Shown here: positions 32,380-40,854 of the stretch, piece by piece
How the letters are laid out: each line of letters opens with the position of its first letter
Position numbering within the stretch: the first letter of the stretch is position 1
Source: Microcaldota archaeon
GTDB taxonomy: Archaea; Micrarchaeota; Micrarchaeia; Anstonellales; Bilamarchaeaceae
DNA: 64,000 bases
Assembly: GCA_030648615.1 (NCBI GenBank)
Contig: JAUSHJ010000040.1
Coordinates: forward strand, 1 to 64,000
Direction: 5' to 3'
The notes under the pieces: generated by a model
Databases searched by the model: none
The model's input: the letters and a program-made list of their open reading frames with translations, nothing else
What the model was told of the DNA's origin: nothing
Position numbers and translations under genes: made by a program

Positions 32380-35300
32380 ATGAATTGTCCCACGGGACAA
32401 ATATCCGTGTGCTTTTCAAGCACATCTGTTGAACAAGGTTCAACATCTCGAAGTGATTTCTCGATGAATACGCAAAATTATTTTATAATTCTCAAAGCCG
32501 AACTGCAGAAAGCATATGCAATTTCCAGCGAAGCTCGTTCGAAAGGTTTTGATCCTGAAAAAGAAGTAGAAGTTAAAATAGCTCCAGACGTTGCAGCAAG
32601 AGTAGAAGGTATTGTGGGTCCAAAGGGAATTGCAGAAATTATACGTAGTATGGAGAAGCAAGGAATTTCCAGAGAAGACGTCGCATTTGAAATAGCAAAA
32701 AAATTAGCTTCCGGAGAAATAATCAAAGGAACAAAAGAGCAACTTGTAGAACAAGCAGTTAGAACTGGATTGGGGATACTTACAGAAGGTGTTCTTGTAG
32801 CTCCAACCGAAGGCATAGCTAAAGTTAGGGTAAAAAATAATCCTGATGGTACTGATTACGTTGCAGTTTATTATTCTGGTCCAATTAGAAGTGCTGGGGG
32901 AACTGCTGTAGCCTTAAGCGTTTTATTGGCAGATGTGGCTCGTAGGGTAGTTGGCATAGGAGATTATAGGGCAACTGATACTCAAATTGAAAGATATAAT
33001 GAAGAGGTAAATATTTACGAATCACGTGTGGCGCATTTGCAATATAAGCCTCCTGAAGAAGATGTTAAATGGGTTGTACAGAATTGCCCAGTTTGTATAG
33101 ATGGTGATCCTACAGAAGAAATAGAAGTGAGTACTTTTCGCAGTGTTCCTGGTGTTGAAACCAATAGAATAAGAGGGGGAGTACCACTTGTTATTTGTGA
33201 AGGGATAGCTCAGAAATGCGCAAAAGTTTTCAAGTATACTAAAAAACTTAACCTTGGCTGGACCTGGCTTGAAAAAATTATTAAAGTTAGTAAAAAAGAA
33301 GACAAGGTTGATATTAAGGTCGATTTTACCTATCTGGAAGGCATGGTAGCAGGAAGACCAGTATTTGCCTACCCATCTAGGATGGGTGGTTTTAGGCTCA
33401 GATATGGAAAAAGTAGGACGAATAGTCTAATGGCAAAAAATATTCACCCTGCAACAATGATTCTTCTTAGTAATTTTCTTGCCTATGGTACGCACATGAA
33501 AATTGAAAGACCAGGTAAAGGTTGTGTTATAGCTGGTCACGAATTGCTTGAACCTCCAGTGGTAAGATTGAAAAATGGCACAGTGACAAAAGTCCATACT
33601 ATCGAACACGCAGAGAATTTGGAAAATCAAGTATCAGAAGTACTTTTTCTTGGGGATATGTTAATTACTTATGGTGATTTCCTAAAATCTAACTATCCGT
33701 TAATTCCAAGTGCTTGGTGTGATGAATGGTTCGTAAAGGAGTTAGAATCAAAAGGAGTTCAGCAGATTAACCTTAGCACAGCCAAAGACGCATTCGAATT
33801 TTCTAGGAAATACGAAGTCCCTCTTTTACCTCTATTTACTTATAACTGGGGAGATTTGAAAAAAGAGGAGCTTGGAAAACTTGCAGATTGGCTTTGTAAG
33901 GTGAATTTACAGTTAAATGAAAACGGAGAGTTGCAAGAAGCTACTATTGATAATGCCCCCGAGAAAAGTTATCTTGAAAACTTACTGGTGGAACATAAAC
34001 TCGCAGATGGAAAAGTAATTCTAGAATCGGATAATGCTTACGCAGTTCTTAACACATTGGGGTTACTGAATCAGACTATTATTAGCATGGATAAATTTAC
34101 TGCTGCATTTTCAAAATATAATTCGGTCTTTGAAATATTAAAAGAGTGTAGTGGAATAGAAATCAAAAATAAATGTCCAAGTTATATTGGCGCAAGAATG
34201 GGTCGTCCAGAAAAAGCCAAGGAAAGAAAAATGGATGGTTCCCCACACGTTCTTTTTCCAACCGGTTCACAGAAAAACAGAAGTATTGCTAAGGTTTACA
34301 AGACTATAAAAGGCAAGGATATAGAAAAAACCATTAATTTGGAGCTTGCAAGGATGCGCTGCATGAATTGTAATTCACTTACATTTTATGCCAGATGTGA
34401 AACCTGTGGTGGAGCAGCAAGACTAGAACGTGCCTGTGTGAAATGTAGCAAGGCAACCGATAGCGAAATTCACTGTGATGAAAAGACAATTATCTACGAT
34501 CGGAGACCAATAAATATAATTTCCATTCTTGAAAATACCAAAAAGAAACTTGGTTTTATGCCAGAAGATGTTAAAGGTATCAAAGGTCTTTCAAATCCTG
34601 AGAGATTTCCAGAACGTGTAGAAAAAGGGTTTTTCCGTTCAAAACACGATGTCTATGTATTTCGAGATGGTACTTCCAGGTTCGATGCTACGGATATACC
34701 TATCACACACTTTATTCCAAAAGAAATTGGGGTAACCATTGAGAAACTACGTACTCTTGGCTATGACAAGGATTATTTTGGGAATGAGCTTACCAAAGAT
34801 GATCAATTGGTTACCATGTATCATCAAGATATAATACTTGCAGATAATGGTGCTGACTATTTCATGAAAGTAGCAAATTTCATGGATGACATGCTGGTAA
34901 ATCTTTATGGGTTACAATCATTTTATAATGTGAAAAAGAAAGATGATTTGATTGGGCATTTATGTGCTGCGCTTTCTCCTCACACTAGTGCAGCAGTGCT
35001 ATGCAGAATAATTGGTTTTACCAGAGCTAATGTTGGATATGGGCATCCTTACTTTCATACTGTAAAGAGAAGAAATTGTTTCCATCCACAAACTCGTATT
35101 TTAATCGAAAGCAGTAAAAATAAAAAATACAAGATCCTCGAAGTTACACTAGAGGATATTACCGAGAATCTACTAGGTGCTAAAAATGCACGCATAAAAG
35201 TTCTGGATAATGATACTATACGAGTAGAATCAGAAGAAGAATTATTTGTTCACAGTATAGATAAGAGTTCAAAACAGATAGTAAAAAGAAAAATAAAATG

Positions 35301-36360
35301 TTTCATGAAAACAAAAGCTCCAGAATACTGGATAAGAATAATGACCAAAAATGGAAGAGAGATGTCAGTTACACCGGATCACAATATTCTTTGTATAGAA
35401 AACGGCATCATGAAATCTATAGAAGCTTCTAATGTAGTTCTTGGGCAGAAAATACCAATACGAGATAAATCAAAGAAATCATTTATACTTGAACCTATTG
35501 TAAAGATAGAAAAATTCATCGAGGTTAAAAATGCTTATTGCTTGGACATAGAAACAGAAAGCGATGAATTAGTAGAGAAAAATGTTCTATTGAACAATGG
35601 TATATTTTGTATTCGATGTGATGGTGATGAAGACTGTGTTATGATGCTTTTGGATGCACTAATAAATTTCTCAAGACATTACCTGGATGAAAGACGTGGA
35701 GGAACAATGGACACTCCATTGGTACTTAGTCCAACCATAGATCCAAAAGAAGTAGATGATGAAGCACACTGCATAGAAATGGTGACCAGTTACCCATTAG
35801 AATTTTATCATGCAACTGAAAGATTTGCATTGCCAAGCGAAGTAAAAATTAAAACTGTAAAAGATGTGCTTGGAAAAGATGAACAGTTTGACATTCCGCT
35901 TACTCATTTAGGTGGCTATATAGATAAGGGAAATATACGTACTGCCTACGTTTTGTTGGATTCAATTCCAGATAAAATAAAAGTGCAATTTGAATTGCAC
36001 GAGCGACTTAGAGGTGTTGACCAGAAGGATGCTGCAGAACGGCTTATTCTTAGTCATTTCATCCCTGATCTCTATGGCAATCTTCGTTCTTTTTCAAGAC
36101 AAACTTTCCGCTGTGGTAATTGCAATGAAAGTTTCCGGAGAGTGCCCCTTGCAGGTAAATGTTATCGTTGCGGTGGAAATCTTCTTTTAACAATTAATAA
36201 AGGCGGAATTCAGAAATATTTAGAGATATCAAGGGGAATAATAGATCGGTATCAGCTTCCAGATTATTTGAAACAGCGGATTGATCTTCTTGACAAAGAG
36301 ATAAAAAGTATATTTGAGGATGATAAGATAAAACAATTAGGTTTGGCAGATTTTATATAA
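32380..36360 (+). CDS. polC: DNA polymerase D large subunit DP2 with mini-intein and palindromic N-terminus
   Basis: About 1326 codons. Blocks typical of DP2 include 'YYSGPIRSAGGTAVALSVLL', 'GARMGRPEKAKERKMDGSPH', the zinc site 'CMNCNSLTFYARCETCGG', 'HPYFHTVKRRN' and the catalytic 'CDGDEDCVMMLLDALINFSR', and a C-terminal zinc finger 'CGNCNESF...CYRCGG'. The first 28 codons after the ATG at 32380 are made of palindromes; homology starts near the second ATG at 32464, which also has GTGAT upstream, so either start is possible. A 180-residue insert splits the active site directly before CDGDED (listed separately). It catalyses replicative DNA synthesis with DP1. Confidence 0.93.
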   Translation: MNCPTGQISVCFSSTSVEQGSTSRSDFSMNTQNYFIILKAELQKAYAISSEARSKGFDPEKEVEVKIAPDVAARVEGIVGPKGIAEIIRSMEKQGISREDVAFEIAKKLASGEIIKGTKEQLVEQAVRTGLGILTEGVLVAPTEGIAKVRVKNNPDGTDYVAVYYSGPIRSAGGTAVALSVLLADVARRVVGIGDYRATDTQIERYNEEVNIYESRVAHLQYKPPEEDVKWVVQNCPVCIDGDPTEEIEVSTFRSVPGVETNRIRGGVPLVICEGIAQKCAKVFKYTKKLNLGWTWLEKIIKVSKKEDKVDIKVDFTYLEGMVAGRPVFAYPSRMGGFRLRYGKSRTNSLMAKNIHPATMILLSNFLAYGTHMKIERPGKGCVIAGHELLEPPVVRLKNGTVTKVHTIEHAENLENQVSEVLFLGDMLITYGDFLKSNYPLIPSAWCDEWFVKELESKGVQQINLSTAKDAFEFSRKYEVPLLPLFTYNWGDLKKEELGKLADWLCKVNLQLNENGELQEATIDNAPEKSYLENLLVEHKLADGKVILESDNAYAVLNTLGLLNQTIISMDKFTAAFSKYNSVFEILKECSGIEIKNKCPSYIGARMGRPEKAKERKMDGSPHVLFPTGSQKNRSIAKVYKTIKGKDIEKTINLELARMRCMNCNSLTFYARCETCGGAARLERACVKCSKATDSEIHCDEKTIIYDRRPINIISILENTKKKLGFMPEDVKGIKGLSNPERFPERVEKGFFRSKHDVYVFRDGTSRFDATDIPITHFIPKEIGVTIEKLRTLGYDKDYFGNELTKDDQLVTMYHQDIILADNGADYFMKVANFMDDMLVNLYGLQSFYNVKKKDDLIGHLCAALSPHTSAAVLCRIIGFTRANVGYGHPYFHTVKRRNCFHPQTRILIESSKNKKYKILEVTLEDITENLLGAKNARIKVLDNDTIRVESEEELFVHSIDKSSKQIVKRKIKCFMKTKAPEYWIRIMTKNGREMSVTPDHNILCIENGIMKSIEASNVVLGQKIPIRDKSKKSFILEPIVKIEKFIEVKNAYCLDIETESDELVEKNVLLNNGIFCIRCDGDEDCVMMLLDALINFSRHYLDERRGGTMDTPLVLSPTIDPKEVDDEAHCIEMVTSYPLEFYHATERFALPSEVKIKTVKDVLGKDEQFDIPLTHLGGYIDKGNIRTAYVLLDSIPDKIKVQFELHERLRGVDQKDAAERLILSHFIPDLYGNLRSFSRQTFRCGNCNESFRRVPLAGKCYRCGGNLLLTINKGGIQKYLEISRGIIDRYQLPDYLKQRIDLLDKEIKSIFEDDKIKQLGLADFI
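32385..32466. repeat. Three or four palindromes at the 5' end of polC
   Basis: TTGTCCC/GGGACAA (32385-32400), TGTGCTT/AAGCACA (about 32408-32424) and TGTTGAAC/GTTCAACA (about 32427-32445) are perfect tight hairpins, followed by a weaker CGA/TCG stem. They lie between two candidate start codons, both preceded by a GTGAT ribosome-site-like sequence. Confidence 0.8.
35077..35616 (+). mobile_element. DP2 mini-intein lacking the C-terminal His-Asn
   Basis: A 180-residue HINT domain, without a homing endonuclease, inserted between KRRN and CDGDED of DP2, a known DP2 intein site. It begins with Cys ('CFHPQTRILIESS'), has the block B motif in 'SVTPDHNIL', and a block F-like 'KNAYCLDIETESDELVEKN'. 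The end should read like 'NGIFVHN' before Cys but reads 'NGIFCIR', so both the penultimate His and the terminal Asn needed for cyclisation are missing. The +1 Cys is present. Either splicing uses an unusual route or the insert is retained. Confidence 0.85.
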
Positions 36361-36394
36361 TCTGCTAGATGATATAGGGTAGACGGTAGTTATC

Positions 36395-37876
36395 ATGGAA
36401 ATTTACAATTCACTAACGAAAAAAATCGAAGAGTTTAAGACAGGGGATTCTGGACCCAAGACCATCATCATGTACACCTGCGGACTTACTCCATATGATA
36501 GTGCACACATAGGTCATGCAAGAACCTACGTAGCATTCGATATTATCAAAAGATATCTAGTAAAAAAAGGTCATAAAATTTATCATATACAAAACATTAC
36601 TGATGTCGATGATAAGATAATTAAGAGATGCAAGGAAACTGGAAGTGATCCTAAAAAACTTACAGAAACGATTCATACTGAAGCACTTGAATTATTTGAT
36701 AAATTAAATATTATGCGTGCAGATGTTTATCCAAAGGTAACTGATAATATTCCAGAAATAATCGATGCTATAAAAAAACTCATTCAAAACGGATTTGCCT
36801 ACGAGACTGCAAGTGGTGTCTATTATTCAGTTTCAAAGTTCAAGAATTATGGCAAGCTTTCCGGTCAAAAATTAGATGAAGTAAAATCAGGTGCAAGGGT
36901 AGAAGTAGATGAAACTAAAAAAGCAGCAGAAGATTTTGCAGTCTGGAAAAAGACTAATAACGAAATTATCGAATTCGATTCTCCTTGGGGCAGAGGGAGG
37001 CCAGGTTGGCATATAGAATGCAGTGCCATGGCAGAAAAATACGCCAAAGGTACACTGGATATACATGGTGGCGGCAGGGATTTGATTTTTCCGCATCATG
37101 AAAATGAAATAGCACAAAGTGAAGCTGCATTTGATCATAAATTCGCTAAAATATGGGTGCATACTGGGCCGCTTACAGTTAACGGAGAAAAAATGAGTAA
37201 GAGTCTTGGTAATTTTGTAACTCTGAAAGAAGCAACAAATAAATTTGATGCAAATGCCATAAGGATGTTCTTTACTCAAACGCACTATCGTAGTTCCATG
37301 GATTATAATGAAGATACTTTAACTGCAGCACAGGAAAGTGTTGAAAGAATATTAAATTCTATCGGTCTTCTCGAAGAGTCACTTTCTAAAAAAGATAAAA
37401 AACACGATAAAACCGATGAGAAATTTGTTCAGGAAAGTAATAAACTAATCGAACAATTTTACAATTCAATGGATAGTGATTTTGATACTCCAAATGCCAT
37501 AGCTGCATCGTTTGGTTTGGTTAAGCTTGTCAATTCCCATGTTTCAAAAGATATGGTGGATATAAAACAACTTAAAAAAGTAAATGAAAAAATGAATTCT
37601 ATGGTTGAAATATTTGGATTTGTTGAGAAAAAATCAGATGTTTCATTCAAAATAGATGAGCTTAAGAAGCTCGCTAAAGATATAGAACTTAATTATGGGA
37701 TTTCCATAGATAATGAATCGAGTGCTGAAATTCTCATTAGTGAAATTACAAATGCTCGTGAGTCTCTGAGGAAAGCAAAGAATTATTCTGCATCTGATGA
37801 TATCAGAAATAAGTTAGCTTTCATGGGGATTTTATTAGAAGATAGTTCTGGTGGAATAAGGAAAAAAATAAAGTAA
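36395..37876 (+). CDS. cysS: Cysteinyl-tRNA synthetase
   Basis: A 493-residue class I synthetase of normal length. 'YTCGLTPYDSAHIGHART' near residue 27 contains the first zinc Cys and the HIGH motif, 'GWHIECSAMAEKY' near residue 207 holds further zinc ligands, 'GGGRDLIFPHHENEIAQSEA' is complete, and KMSKS appears as 'GEKMSKSLGNFV' near residue 268. It charges tRNA-Cys. GGTAG lies upstream of the ATG. The glycosyltransferase gene follows within 20 bp. Confidence 0.97.
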   Translation: MEIYNSLTKKIEEFKTGDSGPKTIIMYTCGLTPYDSAHIGHARTYVAFDIIKRYLVKKGHKIYHIQNITDVDDKIIKRCKETGSDPKKLTETIHTEALELFDKLNIMRADVYPKVTDNIPEIIDAIKKLIQNGFAYETASGVYYSVSKFKNYGKLSGQKLDEVKSGARVEVDETKKAAEDFAVWKKTNNEIIEFDSPWGRGRPGWHIECSAMAEKYAKGTLDIHGGGRDLIFPHHENEIAQSEAAFDHKFAKIWVHTGPLTVNGEKMSKSLGNFVTLKEATNKFDANAIRMFFTQTHYRSSMDYNEDTLTAAQESVERILNSIGLLEESLSKKDKKHDKTDEKFVQESNKLIEQFYNSMDSDFDTPNAIAASFGLVKLVNSHVSKDMVDIKQLKKVNEKMNSMVEIFGFVEKKSDVSFKIDELKKLAKDIELNYGISIDNESSAEILISEITNARESLRKAKNYSASDDIRNKLAFMGILLEDSSGGIRKKIK

Positions 37877-37895
37877 AATAATACGGGTGATTTTC

Positions 37896-38600
37896 ATAGT
37901 TCAGATATCTATAGTTATACCTACGTTGAATGAGGAAAAGTATGTTGAAAAAACTCTTCGATCTATAAAAAATCAAAATATTAAAAAAAGTTACGAAACT
38001 ATAATTGTGGACAGTTATAGTAAAGATAAGACTTTACTCATTGCAAAGAAGTATGGCTGCAAGGTAGTTCACTGTCCTCCTGGTATAATTGCATTGGCAA
38101 GGCAAAAAGGTTTCGATGTTGCTGAAGGCAACGTTTTTGTATGTGCAAATGCAGATACTATATACCCTAGGAATTGGCTCGAGAGACTCACAAAGCCAAT
38201 ATTCGATAAAAAAGCAGTTGCCAGCTGTGGTAACCTTACTCCATTAGATGGAAACACTATAGAACGTATATTTACCAAGCGTATTCTTCACCCAATTGCA
38301 AGTATATCATTCAAATTAGGTATGCACTATGCTCCAGGAGAGACCATTGCATTTACCAAGCAGGTATTTGACAAAGTCAAAGGTTTCAATGTGAAACTGA
38401 AAACTGCAGAAGATATGGATCTGATAAAGAGGATATCTAAACATGGTAAAGTTGCCTATGTGCCAGATGCTATGGTTTACATTTCTATGAGGAGAATAAG
38501 AAAATGGGGATATTTTTATTATATAACATTCCACACTACTAATTTTATCAGTATAAATCTGCTAAATCGTGGCCATGATAAGTATGAACCTATAAGATGA
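37896..38600 (+). CDS. Family 2 glycosyltransferase, probable ATA start
   Basis: About 234 residues of a GT-A fold glycosyltransferase: 'ISIVIPTLNEEKYVEKTLRS' at the start, 'ETIIVDSYSKDKTLLIAKKY', and a DxD-like 'CANADTIYPRNWLE' near residue 85 where the DxD is NAD. 'TAEDMDLIKRISKHGKVAYV' fits the catalytic-base region. It would transfer a sugar from a nucleotide- or lipid-linked donor at the membrane. GGGTGAT at 37885-37891 is the ribosome site, and the codon at the proper distance is ATA at 37896; the track start is the GTG within the ribosome site. No ATG occurs before the conserved first strand. Confidence 0.82.
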   Translation: MVQISIVIPTLNEEKYVEKTLRSIKNQNIKKSYETIIVDSYSKDKTLLIAKKYGCKVVHCPPGIIALARQKGFDVAEGNVFVCANADTIYPRNWLERLTKPIFDKKAVASCGNLTPLDGNTIERIFTKRILHPIASISFKLGMHYAPGETIAFTKQVFDKVKGFNVKLKTAEDMDLIKRISKHGKVAYVPDAMVYISMRRIRKWGYFYYITFHTTNFISINLLNRGHDKYEPIR

Positions 38601-38638
38601 TCTTATAACAGGGTATCAAAAAGTTATTAATTAAAAAA

Positions 38639-39412
38639 TTATTTGAGTATTTTAACTACAATATAAATGACAATTACTCCAATAAATAATGCAATAGTTT
38701 GAAGCAGGTCTTTTTTCAATGTCGCATCTTTTTTTTCGTGATTATGGAATAATTCAGGTATTAAATCTGTGCAGGACATATATATGAAAGTTCCAGCTGT
38801 AAATGCTAGACCTAGTGCTTGAAGATCCTTTATTGTTTGGGCGAAGTAAAAGAATACTACTGCTCCGATAATTGATATTAGTGCACTGAGGAGATTGAAA
38901 AAAAGAGCCTTACTTCTACTAAAACCACTATATATCAAGAGTCCAAAATCCCCTATCTCCTGGGGGATTTCGTGAGCAACTATTGCTATAGTAGTTATTA
39001 CACCAAGGTGAAAATCGGTCATAAAGCTAGCTGCTATGGCTACACCATCAAAGAAATTGTGCATTCCATCTCCTATGAGATTAAGATAACCAACTGCCTT
39101 AATTTTGACCTCACCTTTCTTATGTTGGTCATGGATGTGATGATGGTTGTGGTGCCAGTAAACAAATTTTTCTAAAATGAAAAACATTAATATGCTCAGG
39201 AGTGTGGTTGTAAGTACTTGGTCAGCAGGTAAAGTATCCAGGGCCTCGGGAAGTACATCGAAAAATGCACCAGCAAGCATTGCTCCTGCTGCAAAACTTA
39301 TTATTAATACTAGCCAAAGGTCATCTTTTTTGTTTGTGGGAGCTAAAAATACTCCTACAAGAGAGATGACGCTTACGATAATTGTTGCGAGTAATATCTG
39401 TTCCAGAACCAT
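38639..39412 (-). CDS. ZIP family metal transporter
   Basis: A 257-residue protein with about eight transmembrane helices. A His-rich cytoplasmic loop ('HHNHHHIHDQHKKG') near residue 90 is typical of ZIP proteins. Helix IV reads 'GDGMHNFFDGVAIAASF' and helix V 'IAVAHEIPQEIGDFGLL', holding the metal-binding H/N/D/E residues. It likely imports Zn2+ or Fe2+ or another divalent metal. It is divergent from the NikR-like regulator across a 138-bp spacer, which suggests metal-dependent control. Confidence 0.92.
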   Translation of the reverse strand: MVLEQILLATIIVSVISLVGVFLAPTNKKDDLWLVLIISFAAGAMLAGAFFDVLPEALDTLPADQVLTTTLLSILMFFILEKFVYWHHNHHHIHDQHKKGEVKIKAVGYLNLIGDGMHNFFDGVAIAASFMTDFHLGVITTIAIVAHEIPQEIGDFGLLIYSGFSRSKALFFNLLSALISIIGAVVFFYFAQTIKDLQALGLAFTAGTFIYMSCTDLIPELFHNHEKKDATLKKDLLQTIALFIGVIVIYIVVKILK

Positions 39413-39550
39413 AACCAGTTAATCAACCAAATTATTAATAAACTTAACTATAGAAGTTATTAACTATTGTAATGATTATAGGTGGAAGTTAATAATATCA
39501 GAGCTAAATCGAGAATTTGGAGATATATGCTCAAACCTGAAGGTTTCAAT
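39413..39550. promoter_or_regulatory. Divergent ZIP/NikR promoter region with GTTATTAAC-like sites
   Basis: The spacer contains AGTTATTAACTA near 39455, AAGTTAATAATA near 39487, and AGTTAATCAACC plus ATTAATAAACTTAAC near 39417-39445. These AT-rich partial palindromes are candidate operators for the NikR-like protein, although none matches a known NikR operator that I can recall with certainty. Confidence 0.35.
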
Positions 39551-39940
39551 ATGGCAAAAATACTAAGTTTTTCCCTGGATCGCGAAAGTCTGGAATTGCT
39601 AGATAAAATCGAGAATGTAACTTCATTTAAAAATCGTTCCGAGCTCATTCGTTCTGCTCTTCAATTATTGCTCAATGATTCCAAAGAACTGGATAAAATG
39701 TCTGGGTATGTAAATGCCATAGTTGTGGTGACACATCCAGAATACAACGAGGAAAACATCTCTAAGATAACTCATCAATATAGTGATTTAATCGCTACAC
39801 ACATACACAATAATGTGCATAGTGCTTGCATGGAGACTTTTATTGTACATGGGAATGCTGTTACGGTATCAGCATTAGTTAAATCATTGAAAGAGAGCAA
39901 GGCAGTGAGTTATGTAAAACTTATGGTTGTGGCGGATTAG
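39551..39940 (+). CDS. nikR: NikR-like nickel/metal-responsive regulator
   Basis: A 129-residue ribbon-helix-helix regulator. 'ILSFSLDRESLELLDKIENV' and 'FKNRSELIRSALQLLL' form the DNA-binding domain; the C-terminal ACT-like domain carries the NikR metal ligands: His in 'ITHQYSDLI', His-x-His in 'ATHIHNNVH' and Cys in 'SACMETFIVHG'. The ATG at 39551 is the natural start. Its divergent neighbour is a ZIP transporter rather than a nickel ABC importer, so the metal sensed may not be nickel. No nickel enzyme is seen here, since the hydrogenase-like complex has lost its ligands. Confidence 0.88.
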   Translation: MAKILSFSLDRESLELLDKIENVTSFKNRSELIRSALQLLLNDSKELDKMSGYVNAIVVVTHPEYNEENISKITHQYSDLIATHIHNNVHSACMETFIVHGNAVTVSALVKSLKESKAVSYVKLMVVAD

Positions 39941-40087
39941 CCGTCTCCAGTCTCCCGTTTCGAGTCTAGCGTTCTGTCTAAGTTTCGAGTTTTGTATCCA
40001 CAGTGTAACTAACTGGTTTTTTAAGATTAATCCTTTATAGACATAAATAGCAAAACTGAAAATAGGAAACGCAATTGAGGTGTATTC
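39941..40087. repeat. Spacer with GAGTCT/TTTCGAG degenerate repeats
   Basis: CGTCTCCAGTCTCCCGTTTCGAGTC and TAAGTTTCGAGTTTTG are near-copies of strings at 12040-12110 and 30421-30450. No gene is seen. An AT-rich stretch near 40020-40035 may be the promoter of the next gene, with GAGGTG as ribosome site. Confidence 0.5.
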
Positions 40088-40849
40088 ATGGCTGTAACTG
40101 TACAGGTCAATGGATTAAGGTACAAAAGTACAACTGATCCTAAGAGGATGTTGACTCACGCAGCACTTAGTGAACTCATTCGTAGTGATTGGGAATGGGG
40201 AACTATTAAAAACCTCTTACCTGCCAGAACAGCAACTTTTCTTGAATGTGATGTGGGTGCAAGAAAGGCAATGGCCTGGAATGAAGGCGAGAAGAAAATA
40301 GAGATACCTCTACCTCTTGAAGATGGATACTATGTATCAGATGGCAATCCATTTGCTATTCCGAATGGACGAAGAAGTATCGCTGATGATCCAGATGCTC
40401 TTAATCTAGTGCGTCCTCAAGATAGAGGATTCAGCAGATCGGTTGTCCGGGTCGGTGGGCGTGATGTCGTTGTTGGCGTTGGCGGATCCATTGTCTTCGG
40501 AGTGGCGCTAGTCAGTAGTGAGTCTCCGGTTGCGAGTCTAGTGTCTCAGGTTTCCAGTCCTGATAATTGGACTAGTGGTGCAAGGCACGGAGTGTATGAT
40601 CCGAAAGTTGGTTATCACAATAGCGCGGGTTTTGATGGCGTTAATAGCGTAGTAATTATCCGTGGTGATATTCGCGTTGTTGGTTTTGCACATTGTGTTA
40701 CTTCAGTAGCAGTGGAGAGCGGCAGGCTTGAACAACTTGAACACTTGCTTGCTCCTGAAACGCCATTTCTAGATCTTCTGAGAAATGCTACTCCAGAACA
40801 GGTGCGGGTTGCGATTGATAATTTCCTGGCTGAGCTGGCAAAGAGGTGA
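40088..40849 (+). CDS. Hypothetical protein carrying an embedded GAGTCT-type repeat
   Basis: A 253-residue soluble protein of unrecognised family ('FLECDVGARKAMAWNEGEKK', 'GYYVSDGNPFAIPNGRRS'). GAGGTG precedes the ATG. Near residues 141-158 the protein reads 'VSSESPVASLVSQVSSP', and the DNA below it (GTCAGTAGTGAGTCTCCGG...) has the same texture as the intergenic GAGTCT repeats, so a repeat may have been inserted in frame. The C-terminus is helical. It is followed by a coupled gene within 5 bp. Confidence 0.6.
   Translation: MAVTVQVNGLRYKSTTDPKRMLTHAALSELIRSDWEWGTIKNLLPARTATFLECDVGARKAMAWNEGEKKIEIPLPLEDGYYVSDGNPFAIPNGRRSIADDPDALNLVRPQDRGFSRSVVRVGGRDVVVGVGGSIVFGVALVSSESPVASLVSQVSSPDNWTSGARHGVYDPKVGYHNSAGFDGVNSVVIIRGDIRVVGFAHCVTSVAVESGRLEQLEHLLAPETPFLDLLRNATPEQVRVAIDNFLAELAKR
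40510..40560. repeat. GAGTCT-type repeat inside a coding sequence
   Basis: GAGTCTCCGG, GCGAGTCTAG and GTCTCAGGTTTCCAG follow one another here. The closest intergenic strings are GTCTCCGGTTTAG at 17826 and TTTCGAGTCTAG at 39959. The encoded Ser/Val-rich stretch is low in complexity compared with the rest of the protein. Confidence 0.45.
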
Positions 40850-40854
40850 TTTGG

